In this document: positions 62,849-64,000 of the stretch, piece by piece | Position numbering within the stretch: the first letter of the stretch is position 1 | Layout: every line of letters starts with the position of its first letter | Notes under the pieces: model-generated | The model's input: only the letters and a program-made list of their open reading frames with translations | The model's database searches: none | Told to the model about the DNA's origin: nothing | Assembly (NCBI RefSeq): GCF_050433505.1 | Contig: NZ_JBNPXC010000001.1 | Coordinates: 682,001-746,000 of the forward strand | Source of the DNA: Methanobacterium_D oryzae | GTDB taxonomy: Archaea; Methanobacteriota; Methanobacteria; Methanobacteriales; Methanobacteriaceae | Direction: 5' to 3' | Length of the DNA stretch: 64,000 nt | Program-made: the position numbers and the translations under genes

Positions 62849-64000
62849 GAATATCCTCCAGTATTTTTGGCGGTTTCCTTGTAACTTTGTTTAATATTGC
62901 ATCGTATTCTGGAACATCTTCTTCAGCAAGCACTGCTGCTTCTCTTAATATTACAGGTACGTAAGTTTCAAATATTTTGGAACGCATTGCTTCTTCTTTA
63001 GCAGCTCTTTTTGCATTTAAATATTTTTGCAAGCTTCTTGCAATTTTCATTGTAGCCTGCCTTACTTCTTGCATGATTTCTTCTTCGGGAGCAACACTCT
63101 GCTTTCCTGTAGACATGTATGGCACGTGGGTGGATACAATGTTTGCAAATACGGTTATTGGGGCATTTTCAAGGTCCCTTATCCCGTAACGTTTCCAATC
63201 TAAGCTTTTAAGTGCTTCAGTTATACCACAACTTCCTTGATCGAATGTTAGGGGAACTCTATTTGCAAAACGCATGATTTCTGCTTTCTTTTGCTCCCCA
63301 ACAACTCTTCCAGATTTTCCACCATAGGCAATACCTGCCTCAATTACAAAGGATACTCCTCCTTTATATGTTTTAGGCTTTCTGGTAATTGTTTTTACAT
63401 ATTCTGGCTCAAGTATTTCTCTCATACCTTTTTCAACTTGTTCTTCACCTATTGGGATTAACCCTGATGTTGGAGGAGCCATGAAGTCCATTTTCTGGAA
63501 TAATTCAACAATTTTTTCAGCTTCTTCCCATTTCATATCTTTAGGACGTTTGTTAAAGTCAATTCCAGTAATTTCTTCAATTTCGTCAATCCTTTTATTT
63601 GACATTCTGGAAAGTGAACTTGTAAGAAGGCTTCTAAATCTCCTTTTATCGGTATGCTTTGCCATAAAGATTAAATCGTCTGCTGTCACTCCTTTTGGGT
63701 GAGGAAGCACTTCTTTTGGCATTGGAGGAATTTCATTAGTGGCCCTATCAAATATGTATTTGTGGCCTGTTGGGTCTCTGAACACGATTTTAGCGTGCGG
63801 GTTTGCAATCATGGTTCTTCTAATGTATTCAAATGCCCCTTGTTCACTTAGGGAATATGAAACATCTTTAAAATGTAGTTCGGCGCTTACACCTGTTGAA
63901 TCAAGTTTAATATCTTTTTTATCAAGAATAAGGCCCTGATTCTTTTTGACGTCCATTTTGACAGTCATTCCTACGCCTTTAATTTTATCTCCAACTTTGT
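62838..64000 (-). CDS. top6B: DNA topoisomerase VI subunit B (5' end beyond window)
   Basis: C-terminal part of the ATPase subunit: the linker helix and transducer (VSFVIEAGIAYGGKSG ... NRVPLTFDQGSCGITEAL, NIVSTHVPYMSTGKQSVA). The frame stays open to the right edge, so the GHKL ATPase domain lies outside. An internal ATG at 63968 is not the start, because in-frame codons continue upstream (KVGDKIKGVG). Subunit A overlaps its 3' end. Confidence 0.95.
   Translation of the reverse strand, partial: KVGDKIKGVGMTVKMDVKKNQGLILDKKDIKLDSTGVSAELHFKDVSYSLSEQGAFEYIRRTMIANPHAKIVFRDPTGHKYIFDRATNEIPPMPKEVLPHPKGVTADDLIFMAKHTDKRRFRSLLTSSLSRMSNKRIDEIEEITGIDFNKRPKDMKWEEAEKIVELFQKMDFMAPPTSGLIPIGEEQVEKGMREILEPEYVKTITRKPKTYKGGVSFVIEAGIAYGGKSGRVVGEQKKAEIMRFANRVPLTFDQGSCGITEALKSLDWKRYGIRDLENAPITVFANIVSTHVPYMSTGKQSVAPEEEIMQEVRQATMKIARSLQKYLNAKRAAKEEAMRSKIFETYVPVILREAAVLAEEDVPEYDAILNKVTRKPPKILEDIHAK

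Overview
The window looks like the chromosome of a mesophilic hydrogenotrophic methanogen of the order Methanobacteriales, most likely the genus Methanobacterium. The evidence is an AT-rich sequence with archaeal promoters and GGTGAT-type ribosome binding sites, an archaetidylserine pathway, coenzyme F420 genes, the methyl-coenzyme M reductase component A2, a Cys-rich methanogenesis-marker-9 protein, heterodisulfide reductase genes, DNA topoisomerase VI, and an MreB homologue as in pseudomurein-walled methanogens. No rRNA operon, CRISPR array, transposase or prophage was seen.

Layout. 1-2.5 kb: minus-strand lipid genes (pssA, asd) and a DUF515 protein. 2.9-9.9 kb: mreB with an unknown partner, rnhB, an ExbB/ExbD pair, purO, cofE, cofD, GTP cyclohydrolase III. 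10-15.1 kb: methanogenesis-linked genes (nifR3-like barrel, atwA, marker 9), then sirC and hemA. 15.1-20.3 kb: a K+ channel and a divergent hdrC-hdrB-hdrA set whose HdrA carries a C-terminal MvhD-like domain without cluster cysteines. 20.5-27.1 kb: a CheB-CheR-PAS protein and a histidine kinase, flanked by five paralogous small coiled-coil genes. 27.3-30.5 kb: a flavoprotein, two tandem copies of an unknown membrane-anchored protein, a DUF2769 protein and a NifX-like protein.

30.7-50 kb is a sulfur island: cysK, cysE, a Cys-containing HTH regulator, cysS, tRNA-Cys, metY, metX-CBS, iscS, iscU, a MOSC protein, thi4, an Fe-S GMC-type oxidoreductase, a ThiF/MoeB-like E1, a second hdrC, a periplasmic-binding-fold protein, a MoaD/ThiS-like protein, thiI, a PadR-regulated Fe-S protein and metB. 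Together they cover cysteine and homocysteine synthesis, sulfur mobilisation, Fe-S assembly and sulfur transfer to thiazole and tRNA. The promoters of almost all these units, and one upstream of the distant hdrCBA operon, carry the palindrome TATAAC-N4-GTTATA, often overlapping the TATA box and twice as 14-bp-phased double sites. I infer a coherent sulfur regulon; the HTH gene at 32729 is the obvious candidate regulator.

50-64 kb: an AAA ATPase, a methyltransferase, endonuclease IV, an SPL-like radical SAM protein, a frameshifted membrane glycosyltransferase-like gene, DUF362, a UPF0104-type flippase-like protein, PHP, UbiA, type II GAPDH, 6-phospho-3-hexuloisomerase and topoisomerase VI A/B (B runs off the edge).

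The second striking theme is a set of tandem short-hairpin arrays in untranslated regions (12.4, 17.9, 20.35, 29.55, 29.9, 34.65 and 35.1 kb). Stems of 6-13 bp with mostly 3-4 nt loops have unrelated sequences but the same architecture. In at least two cases the last hairpin includes the Shine-Dalgarno sequence of the next gene.
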